A stretch of DNA of 64,000 nucleotides from Chryseobacterium sp. Leaf405 (GTDB taxonomy: Bacteria > Bacteroidota > Bacteroidia > Flavobacteriales > Weeksellaceae). The notes under the pieces were generated by a model. The model was not told the origin of the DNA. It made no database searches and worked only from the letters and a program-made list of their open reading frames with translations. Made by a program: the position numbers and the translations under genes. Positions 1 to 8,062 of this stretch are shown here, one piece after another. The stretch covers positions 1-64,000 of the forward strand of contig NZ_LMQN01000005.1 of assembly GCF_001425355.1 (NCBI RefSeq), in the 5' to 3' direction. The first letter of the stretch is position 1; every line of letters begins with the position of its first letter.

Positions 1-81
1 AATAACAATCATTCCTTTACGATATTGAGAATTGTTTTTATTTATAAAATAAAATTCATAATTCCTGTTTGGTTCAGATAA

Positions 82-104
82 CGGGGTGAGCTTTGCTCAC
101 CCCG
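82..104 (-). terminator. strong GC-rich hairpin downstream of yajC
   Basis: A perfect 10-bp inverted repeat (CGGGGTGAGC / GCTCACCCCG, loop TTT) lies 31 bases past the yajC stop. There is no T tract on either side, so it is not a textbook intrinsic terminator. It may end or stabilise the 3' end of the nusB-DUF1573-yajC transcript. Rho dependence or a downstream-gene role cannot be judged because the neighbouring gene lies outside the window. Confidence 0.5.
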
Positions 105-135
105 CCGAAACGAAATATTTTAAAAACTGAAAAAA

Positions 136-507
136 TTATTTTTTCTCAGTTTCGATCTCTTTTTTGTCTTCTGTTTTTTCAGTAGTTTTAGCTTTATCAC
201 CAAAACGGCTTTCAGTAAATTCTCTTGAAACAGCAGCCTTCTCGAATTTCAATTTCCCTGATAATGTTTCAATTACGAAGCCATCCTCCTGAACCTGAGC
301 AATTCTCCCGTGAAGACCTGAAGTAAGCACAACTCTTGTTCCTACTTTTAAGCTTTCCACAAATGCTTTTTCTTTTTTCTGCTTTTTCTGTTGAGGTAAA
401 ATCATTAAAAAATAAAAACCTACCAACATTACTCCCATCATGATCAACATCATAGGAGACGAACCTCCGCCCGGAGTTGCTTGTAAAAAAATTGATAATA
501 AATTCAT
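136..507 (-). CDS. yajC: preprotein translocase subunit YajC
   Basis: This 123-residue protein has the YajC layout: a short N-terminus, one membrane segment at about residues 18-38, then a charged stretch (PQQKKQKKEKAF) and a small cytoplasmic beta domain (GTRVVLTSGLHGRIAQV). YajC associates with SecDF-YidC and helps the Sec translocon at the inner membrane. The Lys/Glu-rich tail after residue 95 is low complexity. It is the last gene of a nusB-DUF1573-yajC run, only 4 bases after the lipoprotein stop, an order seen commonly in Bacteroidota. The family assignment is firm; the exact contribution to secretion is known only from other bacteria. Confidence 0.93.
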   Translation of the reverse strand: MNLLSIFLQATPGGGSSPMMLIMMGVMLVGFYFLMILPQQKKQKKEKAFVESLKVGTRVVLTSGLHGRIAQVQEDGFVIETLSGKLKFEKAAVSREFTESRFGDKAKTTEKTEDKKEIETEKK

Positions 508-511
508 GATA

Positions 512-1027
512 CTATGGTTGAATATTAGCAGTGAATGTTAATTTAACAGGAGCTTTTTCTACGTTAGCAAAAACGTCTGCAAATTTGCTTACGTTTCCGT
601 CGAAATTTGAAGAATCGAAGTGTAATATAATTTTTCCTTTTTTACCTGGTAAAATTGGTTCTTTAGTAAAATCCGGCGCTGTACATCCGCATCCTGGCTT
701 TACTTCAGAAATTACCAAAGGATTAGTTCCTGTATTCGTTACTTCATATACGTGCTGTACTTTATCTCCTTTTTTAATGTTTCCAAAATCAAAGTTGCTT
801 TCAGAAAGAGCAATTGTTGTTAAAGGTTGGTTTGAAACTGGAGCAGCAGCCGGTTCTTCAGAAACACCACCACTAGTATTAGCAGGAGCCAAGTTTGTAG
901 CTCCGGCAGTAGAATCTGTAATATTAGCAACTTCTGCACCCGCAGCAGCTTCCTTATTTTCTTTTTTACAAGAAACCAGACCTAAGCCTATAATTGATAA
1001 AGCGATAATTGATAACGTCTTTTTCAT
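512..1027 (-). CDS. DUF1573 lipoprotein
   Basis: This 171-residue protein starts with a lipoprotein signal peptide whose lipobox is LVSC, with the lipidated Cys at residue 20. A Ser/Ala/Pro-rich linker runs to about residue 70. The rest is a DUF1573 immunoglobulin-like domain, recognised by FDFGNIKKGD, the VTNTG turn and the hallmark GCGCT near residue 114. These proteins are abundant in Bacteroidota envelopes, and their function is not established. It sits between nusB and yajC with gaps of 11 and 4 bases, so it is almost certainly co-transcribed with both. The domain and localisation are clear, but no biochemical role can be given. Confidence 0.9.
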   Translation of the reverse strand: MKKTLSIIALSIIGLGLVSCKKENKEAAAGAEVANITDSTAGATNLAPANTSGGVSEEPAAAPVSNQPLTTIALSESNFDFGNIKKGDKVQHVYEVTNTGTNPLVISEVKPGCGCTAPDFTKEPILPGKKGKIILHFDSSNFDGNVSKFADVFANVEKAPVKLTFTANIQP

Positions 1028-1038
1028 ATTAAAATATT

Positions 1039-1944
1039 TTATATTCTGTTTAAATCTTTACAGTATTTATCTAAAATCCCGTTAATGAAAATATTGGAAC
1101 GATCTGTCGCAAATACTTTTGCAATCTCGATATATTCATTAATAATAACTCTTGAAGGGGTAAAAGGAAAATTGTCCAGCTCAGCAATAGCAGATGATAA
1201 AATAACTTTATCCATTAGAGAAACTCTATCTAGATCCCAGTTTTCTAATCTCTCCTGCAGTTTCTTTTCGTTACTTTCCCAGCTGTCCAGCGTATTTCTC
1301 AATAATTTCATGGCGAAAGATTTATCTTCTTCATCTTTCAGCATTTTTATTAAAGTTCTGCTTTCTTCATCTTCTTTTAAGAAACCGATTGTTTTCTGAA
1401 CCATAGAATTGGCAATGTGAATATCATCCGACCAGGAAAGTTCTTTATCACTAAGATAATCATGGAAATCATCATTTTCAGCAATATATCTTAAAAATAA
1501 TTTACCAATGAATTTCTGATCTTCCTCAAAAGAATATCCTTCTTCTTTCATAAAATCCTGATAACGCTTCCCGGCAGACATTCTCTGGAAAGTTTTCACC
1601 AACAAATCATCATGAAGATCCCATTTCAATTCTTTGTGCTGACCTGTAAAGAATAATCTCTCAGGATTTTCTTCCAGCTTAATTAAAACTTGATTATTGA
1701 TGAATTTTTGGTTAGGATTAATATCAGAATCAGACTTAAGATATTTGTTTTTCCCTATCTCGATCTGGTTTTCTGCCAGTTGTTTAAGAGAAACCAAGAA
1801 ATTAATCTGATACATATACAGATGATAGATTTTCTCTATCCCGGCAAACATATTTTTCTCTAAAACATCAAACTTTATGGGATTCTGTTCGTAAGAATAC
1901 ACAGTTTGTACTACTTTTTCACGGATTTGTCGTCTTCCTAACAT
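1039..1944 (-). CDS. nusB: transcription antitermination factor NusB (long form)
   Basis: The N-terminus (LGRRQIREKVVQTVYSYEQNP) and the C-terminal half (VILSSAIAELDNFP, VIINEYIEIAKVFATDRSNIFINGILDKY) are typical of NusB. NusB binds boxA RNA with NusE/S10 and promotes rRNA antitermination. At 301 residues it is about twice the size of the E. coli protein (about 140). The extra residues, about 30-160, are charged and helical and separate the first helix from the rest of the fold; long NusB proteins of this sort occur in Bacteroidota. It is the first gene of the nusB-DUF1573-yajC run, with a TATCTTTG promoter element just upstream. Confidence 0.9.
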   Translation of the reverse strand: MLGRRQIREKVVQTVYSYEQNPIKFDVLEKNMFAGIEKIYHLYMYQINFLVSLKQLAENQIEIGKNKYLKSDSDINPNQKFINNQVLIKLEENPERLFFTGQHKELKWDLHDDLLVKTFQRMSAGKRYQDFMKEEGYSFEEDQKFIGKLFLRYIAENDDFHDYLSDKELSWSDDIHIANSMVQKTIGFLKEDEESRTLIKMLKDEEDKSFAMKLLRNTLDSWESNEKKLQERLENWDLDRVSLMDKVILSSAIAELDNFPFTPSRVIINEYIEIAKVFATDRSNIFINGILDKYCKDLNRI

Positions 1945-1965
1945 TCAAAGAGCTTTTTATGGGCG

Positions 1966-1973
1966 CAAAGATA
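1966..1973 (-). promoter_or_regulatory. -7 promoter element for nusB
   Basis: Reading the minus strand, TATCTTTG matches the Bacteroidota -7 consensus TAnnTTTG. It lies 21 bases upstream of the nusB start. No clear -33 TTTG is seen at the usual spacing. Confidence 0.6.
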
Positions 1974-2017
1974 CAAAATTTAAAATTGATGAAATTCTAT
2001 ATGTGATCACATTTTTG

Positions 2018-2025
2018 TAATTTTG
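2018..2025 (+). promoter_or_regulatory. possible -7 promoter element for the ABC exporter
   Basis: TAATTTTG matches TAnnTTTG and lies 9 bases before the ATG, which would leave only a very short leader. It is back to back with the nusB element in a 90-base divergent spacer. No -33 box is obvious, so this is a weak call. Confidence 0.4.
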
Positions 2026-2034
2026 TAAAACTTT

Positions 2035-3696
2035 ATGAAAGCGCTAAAAACCCTAAACCCCTATTTCTGGAAGCACAAAATATTATTATTTTGGGGGGTA
2101 CTATTCATCATCACGAGTAATTTTTTCAATATATTTAAAGTTCAGTTTGTCGGAAAATCTGTAGACGAACTTACCAAAAATGGAAATCTGGGTTTTAACA
2201 ATCAGGTTTTAATTTATGTTGCTATTATTGTTGGCTGCTCTTTATTAACCGGATTTTTCACCTTTATGATGCGACAGACCATTATTGTGGCATCAAGAAG
2301 AATTGAATATGAATTAAAAAATAAAATCTACAGACATTATCAGGATTTATCTTTAACAGATTATAAGCAGACAACAATCGGAGATTTAATGAACAGGCTA
2401 AGCGAAGATGTCGTAGCAGTAAGAATGTATTTAGGGCCTGGCGTGATGTATGTTGCCAATTTGATCGTCTTAGTGGTGATCACCGCAATTTATATGATAA
2501 AAACCGATGCATCGATGACACTTTGGACATTATTGCCACTTCCGATTTTATCATATGCCATTTATAAAGTAAGTTCGATTATTAATCAAAAATCGAAGAT
2601 TATGCAAAAAAGCCAATCTGCGATTTCAACTTTTGTACAGGATAGTTTCTCAGGAATTCGTGTGGTGAAATTTTTTGCAAGAGAAAATTATATTAAAAAA
2701 AATTACAGCGTAAAAGTCACCGATTACCAGAACAAAGCTCTTGATTTGGCAAAAACTGAAGCGTACTTCTTCACGATTATTATATTCGTAATCGGATTAT
2801 TGAATGTTGCTGTGATTCTAATTGGCGGACAAAAATATATTAACGGAGAATTAAGCATCGGTAAAATTGCAGATTTCTTCATGTATATCAATACACTGAT
2901 TTTCCCTTTTTCAATGGTAGGTTGGGTAACTTCTGTTAATCAAAGAGCGGAAGCTTCTATGCAGAGGATTAATGAATTCATGGATAAGAAATCTGATATT
3001 GTGAACAAAAACTTTGATACATATGAGATTAAAGGTGATATCGAATTCAGAAATGTATCATACGTTTATCCAAATACGGGAATCAAAGCTTTAGATAATT
3101 TAAGTTTTAAACTGAAAGCAGGAGAATCTTTAGCCATTATGGGAAAAACCGGAAGTGGAAAGTCTACGATTGCTTTATTATTATGTCGATTAATTGATCC
3201 GACTGAAGGTGAAATTTTAATTGACGGTAAAAATCTTAAAGAACATAATTTAACAAATTACAGAAATTTTATCGGATATATCCCACAGGAAAGCTATCTT
3301 TTCTCAGATTCTATTGAAAATAATATTGGTTTTGCCATCGATAATCCTTCCCACTCAAAAGTTGTTGAATATTCTAAAATTGCAGACGTCGATAAAAACA
3401 TTGTTGAGTTTAAAGAACAGTACAATACCATGGTGGGCGAACGCGGGGTGATGCTTTCGGGAGGTCAGAAGCAGCGAATTTGTATTGCCAGAGCTTTAAT
3501 AAAGAACCCAAATATTATCATTTTTGATGATTCTTTGTCTGCTCTGGATACTGAAACCGAACAAAATATTCTGGAAAATATCGATCGTAAAATACGTAAT
3601 GCGACATCCGTAATCATCACACATAGAGAGTCTAGCGCTCAGAGAGCAGATAAGATAATTAATCTAACCGAAATTGCCAATTCTGTAACTGCATAG
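2035..3696 (+). CDS. ABC exporter half-transporter (fused membrane and ATPase domains)
   Basis: This 553-residue protein has six membrane segments in about residues 15-305, then a nucleotide-binding domain. Visible motifs are Walker A GKTGSGKST (residues 370-378), signature LSGGQKQR (474-481), Walker B IIIFDDSLSALD (catalytic position D499, not Glu) and H-loop THRES. The Asp at the catalytic position is seen in one half of heterodimeric exporters such as MdlA, so a partner subunit may be encoded elsewhere. The C-terminus stops soon after the H-loop and lacks the usual 20-30 residue tail. The substrate is unknown. It is divergent from nusB and stands alone. Confidence 0.88.
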   Translation: MKALKTLNPYFWKHKILLFWGVLFIITSNFFNIFKVQFVGKSVDELTKNGNLGFNNQVLIYVAIIVGCSLLTGFFTFMMRQTIIVASRRIEYELKNKIYRHYQDLSLTDYKQTTIGDLMNRLSEDVVAVRMYLGPGVMYVANLIVLVVITAIYMIKTDASMTLWTLLPLPILSYAIYKVSSIINQKSKIMQKSQSAISTFVQDSFSGIRVVKFFARENYIKKNYSVKVTDYQNKALDLAKTEAYFFTIIIFVIGLLNVAVILIGGQKYINGELSIGKIADFFMYINTLIFPFSMVGWVTSVNQRAEASMQRINEFMDKKSDIVNKNFDTYEIKGDIEFRNVSYVYPNTGIKALDNLSFKLKAGESLAIMGKTGSGKSTIALLLCRLIDPTEGEILIDGKNLKEHNLTNYRNFIGYIPQESYLFSDSIENNIGFAIDNPSHSKVVEYSKIADVDKNIVEFKEQYNTMVGERGVMLSGGQKQRICIARALIKNPNIIIFDDSLSALDTETEQNILENIDRKIRNATSVIITHRESSAQRADKIINLTEIANSVTA

Positions 3697-3736
3697 CAAA
3701 TTTATTCACAAATGTTAAATAAATCATAAAAAAAAT

Positions 3737-3766
3737 TTTGTGATTAAAAGAAAACTTTTATATTTG
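3737..3766 (+). promoter_or_regulatory. promoter of the PUR-family gene
   Basis: TTTG (3737-3740), an 18-base spacer and TATATTTG (3759-3766) match the Bacteroidota sigma-A promoter. The start codon follows 31 bases later. Confidence 0.75.
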
Positions 3767-3797
3767 TTCTTAACAAGATTAAAAAAAATATCTAACA

Positions 3798-4133
3798 ATG
3801 AGTGAATACAAGGAACGCCATGAAAATGAAATTTTCACTAAGGTGTTAAAAGCAGGGAGAAGAACTTATTTCTTTGATGTGCGCGAGACGAAAGCAGGAG
3901 ATTATTATCTTACGATTACAGAAAGTAAGAAAAATTTCGGAGAGAATGGAGAAGCTACATTTGAGAAACACAAAATTTATCTTTACAAGGAAGATTTTAA
4001 GAGTTTTCAGGAGATGTTTAATGAATCCACAGATTTCATCATTAACGAAAAGGGTGAGGATGTAATATCCGAAAAGCATGACAAAGACTTCAAAAGCAAA
4101 TCATTTACAATTGATTCTGACGACGAAGTTTAA
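3798..4133 (+). CDS. PUR-family (DUF3276) nucleic-acid-binding protein
   Basis: This 111-residue protein matches the DUF3276/PUR-alpha-like family of Bacteroidota: a single PUR repeat, with the beta-sheet segments GRRTYFFDVRETKAGDYYLTI and HKIYLYKEDFKSF and a helix at about 70-80. The family binds single-stranded nucleic acids in other organisms. The acidic, Asp/Glu/Lys-rich C-terminus (from about 90) is probably disordered. It is a monocistronic gene with its own promoter and a downstream terminator. Its cellular role in bacteria is not established. Confidence 0.85.
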   Translation: MSEYKERHENEIFTKVLKAGRRTYFFDVRETKAGDYYLTITESKKNFGENGEATFEKHKIYLYKEDFKSFQEMFNESTDFIINEKGEDVISEKHDKDFKSKSFTIDSDDEV

Positions 4134-4156
4134 TCAAAAAGAATATCTAAAAACAC

Positions 4157-4183
4157 AAGCATCTGAAAAAAGGTGCTTTTTTT
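4157..4183 (+). terminator. intrinsic terminator of the PUR-family gene
   Basis: AAGCATC and GGTGCTT form a stem with one G-T pair around an A-rich loop, followed directly by a T7 run. It lies 24 bases past the stop. Confidence 0.75.
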
Positions 4184-4232
4184 ATGCCTGATTATTATTA
4201 ATAATTTGCTTCAAATCTTGAATTAAAACAAA

Positions 4233-4268
4233 TAAAAAAACACATTCTCAATATATGAAAATGTGTTT
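4233..4268 (-). terminator. terminator of tRNA-His
   Basis: On the minus strand, AAACACATT pairs with AATGTGTTT around a loop of about 13 bases and is followed by TTTT. It lies just past the tRNA 3' end. Confidence 0.7.
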
Positions 4269-4275
4269 AAATGTG

Positions 4276-4350
4276 GGTGAATGAGGGGTCTCGAACCCCC
4301 GACCTCCGGAACCACAATCCGGCGCTCTAACCAACTGAGCTACAATCACC
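4276..4350 (-). tRNA. tRNA-His (anticodon GTG)
   Basis: A complete cloverleaf is readable on the minus strand. The acceptor is GTGATTG/CATTCAC with the extra 5' G(-1) opposite C73, the His identity element. The D arm is GCTCAGTTGGTTAGAGC. The anticodon stem is CCGGA/TCCGG around loop TTGTGGT (anticodon GTG). The T arm has TTCGAGA between GGGGG and CCCCT. The acceptor carries one U-U mismatch at 5-68. The CCA end is not encoded. The gene sits between the PUR gene and bshB1, with its own promoter upstream. Confidence 0.95.
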
Positions 4351-4363
4351 GTTTTTGGTGGTG

Positions 4364-4394
4364 CAAATATAGGAAAGAATTTTTAATTACCAAA
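4364..4394 (-). promoter_or_regulatory. promoter of tRNA-His
   Basis: On the minus strand, TTTG (4394-4391), a 19-base spacer and TATATTTG (4371-4364) match the Bacteroidota promoter exactly. The -33 box lies inside the last codons of bshB1. Confidence 0.8.
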
Positions 4395-5106
4395 CAATTC
4401 CATCAAAATTTTTCAAAGCAATTAATTTTTCTGATGTAAACCCCTCAGCATAAGCAACTCCTGATAAACGACCTAAATCTTGCGCTCTGTACGTTAAGCT
4501 CTCATAAAAGTCTTTTGAGGTAATTGGGGTTTCAGGCTCTTTAGAAGTCGGATCATAAAACTGAGTTTTGAATGCCATACAAGCTTCGAGTTTTTTATCA
4601 AGGTGTTCTGATATATCAATTACAAATTCCGGCTCGATATTTTTCCATTGGATATAATGAAAAACTTGCTTCGGTCTCCACACTTCCTGATTTTCTCCAT
4701 CCAAAACTGTTTCAATTTTTCTCAGTCCGGCCAAAAAGCACGCATCTGATACTAATTTCGCTCCTTTTGCATGATCTGGATGTCTATCATCAATGGCGTT
4801 CGCTAAGACAATTTCCGGGCGGTATCTGCGAATCATTTTTACAATCCTCATTTGATATTCTTCAGAATTTTCAAGAAAGCCGTCTTTCATTTCAAGATTT
4901 TCTCTGGAGGCTACTCCAAGAATTTTTGCAGAATTACCTGCTTCCACTCTTCTTGTTTCATCGGTTCCTCTTGTCCCAAGTTCCCCTTTGGTAAGATCAA
5001 CAATAACACATGTTTTTCCTTCTGAAATTAATTTGGCAATTGTTCCGCCACATCCGAGCTCTACATCGTCAGGATGAGCTCCAAAAGCTAATACATCTGT
5101 TTTCAT
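4387..5106 (-). CDS. bshB1: bacillithiol biosynthesis deacetylase BshB1
   Basis: This 239-residue LmbE/PIG-L family zinc deacetylase removes the acetyl group from N-acetylglucosaminyl-malate (GlcNAc-Mal) to give GlcN-Mal, the second step of bacillithiol synthesis. The zinc motif AHPDD is at residues 10-14, with GCGGT just after; the second motif HPDH lies near residue 108. Segments such as TKGELGTRGT and FHYIQW are characteristic of the BshB1 branch rather than generic LmbE. The other bsh genes are not in this window. It has its own TATCTTTG promoter, and its 3' end overlaps the tRNA-His promoter. Confidence 0.93.
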   Translation of the reverse strand: MKTDVLAFGAHPDDVELGCGGTIAKLISEGKTCVIVDLTKGELGTRGTDETRRVEAGNSAKILGVASRENLEMKDGFLENSEEYQMRIVKMIRRYRPEIVLANAIDDRHPDHAKGAKLVSDACFLAGLRKIETVLDGENQEVWRPKQVFHYIQWKNIEPEFVIDISEHLDKKLEACMAFKTQFYDPTSKEPETPITSKDFYESLTYRAQDLGRLSGVAYAEGFTSEKLIALKNFDGIVW

Positions 5107-5111
5107 ATTTC

Positions 5112-5119
5112 CAAAGATA
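5112..5119 (-). promoter_or_regulatory. -7 promoter element for bshB1
   Basis: TATCTTTG on the minus strand matches TAnnTTTG. It ends 5 bases upstream of the ATG, which implies a very short or absent leader. Confidence 0.55.
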
Positions 5120-5129
5120 AGATTTAAAA

Positions 5130-5167
5130 CAAAAACTTCCCAAACATTACGAATGGGAAGTTTTAAT
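5130..5167 (-). terminator. intrinsic terminator after the TPR gene
   Basis: On the minus strand, AAAACTTCCC pairs with GGGAAGTTTT around a loop of about 13 bases and runs into a T-rich end. It lies 22 bases past the TPR stop and separates this operon from bshB1. Confidence 0.8.
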
Positions 5168-5188
5168 ATCTATAATTTAAATTTTAAA

Positions 5189-6838
5189 TTACTTATTGAT
5201 TTCTGCATTTAATTTTACAGCATCCTGGTAAGTAGGATCTAACTGAACAGATTTTGCAACATAATCTTTAGCTTTAGCAGCATCAGAATCTTTCGATAAA
5301 TAGGCTACTGCAAAATATGCGTACGCCAATGTCTGTTTGTTTGCCTCCACTTCAGCAGGTTTTACCGTACTGATATATTTTTCGTAAGCAATTTTAGCAG
5401 CATCGTTATTTCCACCTTGTTGGTAAGAATATCCTAAACTATAATAAGCAGGTGCCCAATCAGGAAGAATTGTACTCATTTTCTGCCATGTAGCAATTGC
5501 CCCATTCCAGTTCTTAGCATCCTGATATGCAGTTGCCAGCTTGAATAATGCATCTGTATCCTGAGCATTTGCAGCCACTTGCTTCTTCAATCCCTCGATT
5601 GTAGGGTTAGTCGGTCCTGCATCAACATCAGCCTGAGAAGCTCCTCCACCAGCGATTTTTGCCAATTCCATATCCCATTTCATCGTTTCGTCTTTCGCAC
5701 TTTTAGCAATCGCTATTTTTTGTTGTGCTTCAGCCATTAGAGCCGCTTTTTTAGCAGCATCTTTTTCAGTTTTAGCTAAACCTGCAGCGATCAGACCTTG
5801 TAAACCTTGGTCAGCAGGCAATAATCTTGTCTGCTCTGCTTTAGAAGTAAAGCTATCCAAATTTTGTTTTGCTTCGGCATAATTTCCATCAGCATAAGCT
5901 TGGTAAGCTCTTAATTTGAATTTAATCGGATCATTAATTTTATCAAAGATCTTATCTAAAACCTGCTTAGAGTTTGCATAATCTTCGTTGGTAAAATATA
6001 ATTTAGAAATTTCTAATTGTGTATATGGATCTTCATCAGCATATTTTGTATAGTTGATAAGATCTTGAGTTGCCTTGGCATTTTGTTGATATCTGATGTC
6101 ATAAGCAGCCATTGCTTTATAAGCCGGTGCATAAGAAGGATCTGTAGCAATTGCTTTTTCTATGCTCGTTTTGGCTTGTTGCCATTGTTGAGCAGCCATC
6201 CACAAAGTACCAATTCTTGTATATACCGAAGCTTTATTTTTAGCTAAAGGAAGTGCTTTGTCATATGCTGACATTGCATCTCCGGGAATTCTTTTTAGTC
6301 TGTAAGCATCCCCAAGAGTATAATAGTAATAAGCAGGAACACCTTTTCTCTCAGCTCTTTCAATGGCTTTATTTAAAAATTGAATCGCCAAATCAGGTGA
6401 ATTATTTTTTTCAAATAATGTTAAAGCTTCTGCAGCTCTGAACAAAACTTCTGCATCTTTTTCTCTAGAATCAGTTACAATCTTCTGAATTTCCGCAACT
6501 GCATTTTTATCTCCTTTTCCAAGTTTTACAGCAGCTAAACCAATCTGGTTCAAATAACTTTTTTTATCAGCAGCGAGACCTTTGTTAAAATTATCTGTTG
6601 CTGAAGCAAAATCAGGCTCACTTTGTTTTAAAAATGTATTTCCTAAGTAAAAATAATTTTCAGCCGTAGGCGCTGAAGCAATCATGTTCGTAAAATTGGT
6701 TTTTGCCTGAGCAAATTTGTCACTGTCAATACTGTTAATACCATCCTGTACCGTTTGCGCAAAGGCAAAGTTGGTAAAAAATACCACTGCCGCTCCAAAA
6801 GCAATCTTCTTTACATTCATATTCATTATATCTTTCAT
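5189..6838 (-). CDS. secreted tetratricopeptide-repeat protein
   Basis: This 549-residue protein begins with a signal peptide (cleavage near AFAQ, about residue 28). The better start for it may be the Met at residue 7. TPR-type helical pairs fill most of the length, for example NYFYLGNTFLKQ, YYYTLGDAYRLKR, APAYKAMAAYD and APAYYSLGYSYQQGGN. A low-complexity Ala/Lys segment at about 355-410 interrupts them. TPR arrays are protein-binding scaffolds, and this one is probably periplasmic. It is the last gene downstream of ExbB-ExbD-ExbD-TonB and the PstS-like gene, so a link with TonB-dependent uptake is plausible but inferred. Confidence 0.82.
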   Translation of the reverse strand: MKDIMNMNVKKIAFGAAVVFFTNFAFAQTVQDGINSIDSDKFAQAKTNFTNMIASAPTAENYFYLGNTFLKQSEPDFASATDNFNKGLAADKKSYLNQIGLAAVKLGKGDKNAVAEIQKIVTDSREKDAEVLFRAAEALTLFEKNNSPDLAIQFLNKAIERAERKGVPAYYYYTLGDAYRLKRIPGDAMSAYDKALPLAKNKASVYTRIGTLWMAAQQWQQAKTSIEKAIATDPSYAPAYKAMAAYDIRYQQNAKATQDLINYTKYADEDPYTQLEISKLYFTNEDYANSKQVLDKIFDKINDPIKFKLRAYQAYADGNYAEAKQNLDSFTSKAEQTRLLPADQGLQGLIAAGLAKTEKDAAKKAALMAEAQQKIAIAKSAKDETMKWDMELAKIAGGGASQADVDAGPTNPTIEGLKKQVAANAQDTDALFKLATAYQDAKNWNGAIATWQKMSTILPDWAPAYYSLGYSYQQGGNNDAAKIAYEKYISTVKPAEVEANKQTLAYAYFAVAYLSKDSDAAKAKDYVAKSVQLDPTYQDAVKLNAEINK

Positions 6839-6933
6839 TTTATATTTTCTTAATCTAAATTCGAGTATATTATAGACAATTATCAGACCAAAATACTATA
6901 TTTATTTTGGTTAAAGGATTAATTTAATATATT

Positions 6934-7806
6934 TTAACGCATTTCAACTTCTCTTCCATAGATGTTGTAAGGCTGTAAACCTTCTTTCTGTACAATCTTC
7001 TGCCCCAAGTGAGTACATGAGTATCTTATAAAACCACTAGCAATATTGAAATTGCCTTCATTGGCTAAGAAATACAGAACTCTTGTAAAAGGATATTTCA
7101 TTTCTCTTAGACCATCAGAGTCAGGTAAATAAGATTTACCATTACTTATAATCGGAAGAATTTTGATCATGTCTCTTAATTTCTCCGTTTCTTTATCGTA
7201 TGGTCGGCTAATTGTATTTAAACCTATGACACCGATTTTATTCGGATATTTATTTAGTTCCTCAATAACGTTTGTACTGCCGGAAATAACTGAAAACTTA
7301 AGAACTTTAGGTTGTTTTTTAAGCTTTTGAGCAACAAAATTTAAGTTACTAGAATTAGTACCGTCAAAGACAAAATTTTTATCTTCAGATTGTAATCCTT
7401 CCTTAATTTCTTCCATCGTAATACTGGATTTTTCAGAATCTTTAGGAACAAAGAAAACCACTGCATCAGCTGCAAATTTTGCTGGAATAAATTTTAAATC
7501 TACTTTAGATTCGTAGGCTTTAATTTCTTCAGGAGACAGTTCTTTAGACATCACGACAAGTCTTGCTTTATTGTTAAGCAAATCAAGAAATCCTAAATCT
7601 TCTTTTTTAGTTTGAACATTAATTTTAGTTTCAGGATAACTGATCATATAGCCTTCTGCTAAAGCCTCAGTGACACTTTTAAATGATTCATCGGTCAAAA
7701 TGGTCATTTCTCCTTTATTATAAGAATCTTTTGATTCTGTCTTTTTTGAACAGTTTACCATAAGTAAAGCCAGGAAAAATAATAGGAGATTGTTACTATT
7801 CTTCAT
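6934..7806 (-). CDS. PstS-like substrate-binding lipoprotein
   Basis: The start chosen at 7806 gives a lipoprotein signal peptide (LMVNC, Cys19). An upstream in-frame Met at 7860 would add 18 residues with no signal. The mature protein resembles periplasmic phosphate-type binding proteins (PBP-like): TDESFKSVTEALAEGY near the start, ARLVVMSKELSPEE, DAVVFFVPKDS, KIGVIGLNTISRP and the PFTRVLYFLAN segment. No PstC, PstA or PstB is nearby. Instead it follows the TonB cluster and overlaps the small membrane protein gene by 11 bases. The ligand (phosphate or other) is not determined. Confidence 0.8.
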   Translation of the reverse strand: MKNSNNLLLFFLALLMVNCSKKTESKDSYNKGEMTILTDESFKSVTEALAEGYMISYPETKINVQTKKEDLGFLDLLNNKARLVVMSKELSPEEIKAYESKVDLKFIPAKFAADAVVFFVPKDSEKSSITMEEIKEGLQSEDKNFVFDGTNSSNLNFVAQKLKKQPKVLKFSVISGSTNVIEELNKYPNKIGVIGLNTISRPYDKETEKLRDMIKILPIISNGKSYLPDSDGLREMKYPFTRVLYFLANEGNFNIASGFIRYSCTHLGQKIVQKEGLQPYNIYGREVEMR

Positions 7807-7984
7807 CTTCTTCAGTATTTCTAAATTTAAAAATAACTCTCCATATTCTAAAAATACCATAAAGAATTAATACAGTTCCTAATGAGTAAGCGTAGATAGG
7901 TTCGATGAATTTATAAATCATCATTACGATACCTAAAACAACGTAACAAATTCCTGCAACCAGGGATAACCAATTGAACATCAT
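7796..7984 (-). CDS. small two-segment membrane protein
   Basis: This 62-residue protein has two predicted membrane helices, about residues 4-25 (LSLVAGICYVVLGIVMMIY) and 31-50 (YAYSLGTVLILYGIFRIWR), and an acidic tail (TEEDEE). It belongs to no family I can name. It is transcribed just before the PstS-like gene, and their coding regions overlap by 11 bases, which suggests translational coupling. A terminator separates it from tonB, so it may start its own transcript. I can only call it a conserved-looking small inner-membrane protein. Confidence 0.7.
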   Translation of the reverse strand: MMFNWLSLVAGICYVVLGIVMMIYKFIEPIYAYSLGTVLILYGIFRIWRVIFKFRNTEEDEE

Positions 7985-8008
7985 ATAACAAAAATACCAA
8001 AAAAAATA

Positions 8009-8036
8009 AAAAGAGAAGCATAAGCTTCTCTTTTTT
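8009..8036 (-). terminator. intrinsic terminator after tonB
   Basis: AAAGAGAAGC-ATAA-GCTTCTCTTT is a perfect 10-bp stem flanked by A and T runs on both sides. It lies 27 bases past the tonB stop and ends the ExbB-ExbD-ExbD-TonB transcript. Confidence 0.85.
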
Positions 8037-8062
8037 AATTATTATTTAAAGATAAAATATTA

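Noticed and set aside
531..1085. A 184-codon open frame on the plus strand
   Set aside because: It is antisense to the clear DUF1573 lipoprotein gene and has no family-like sequence or promoter.
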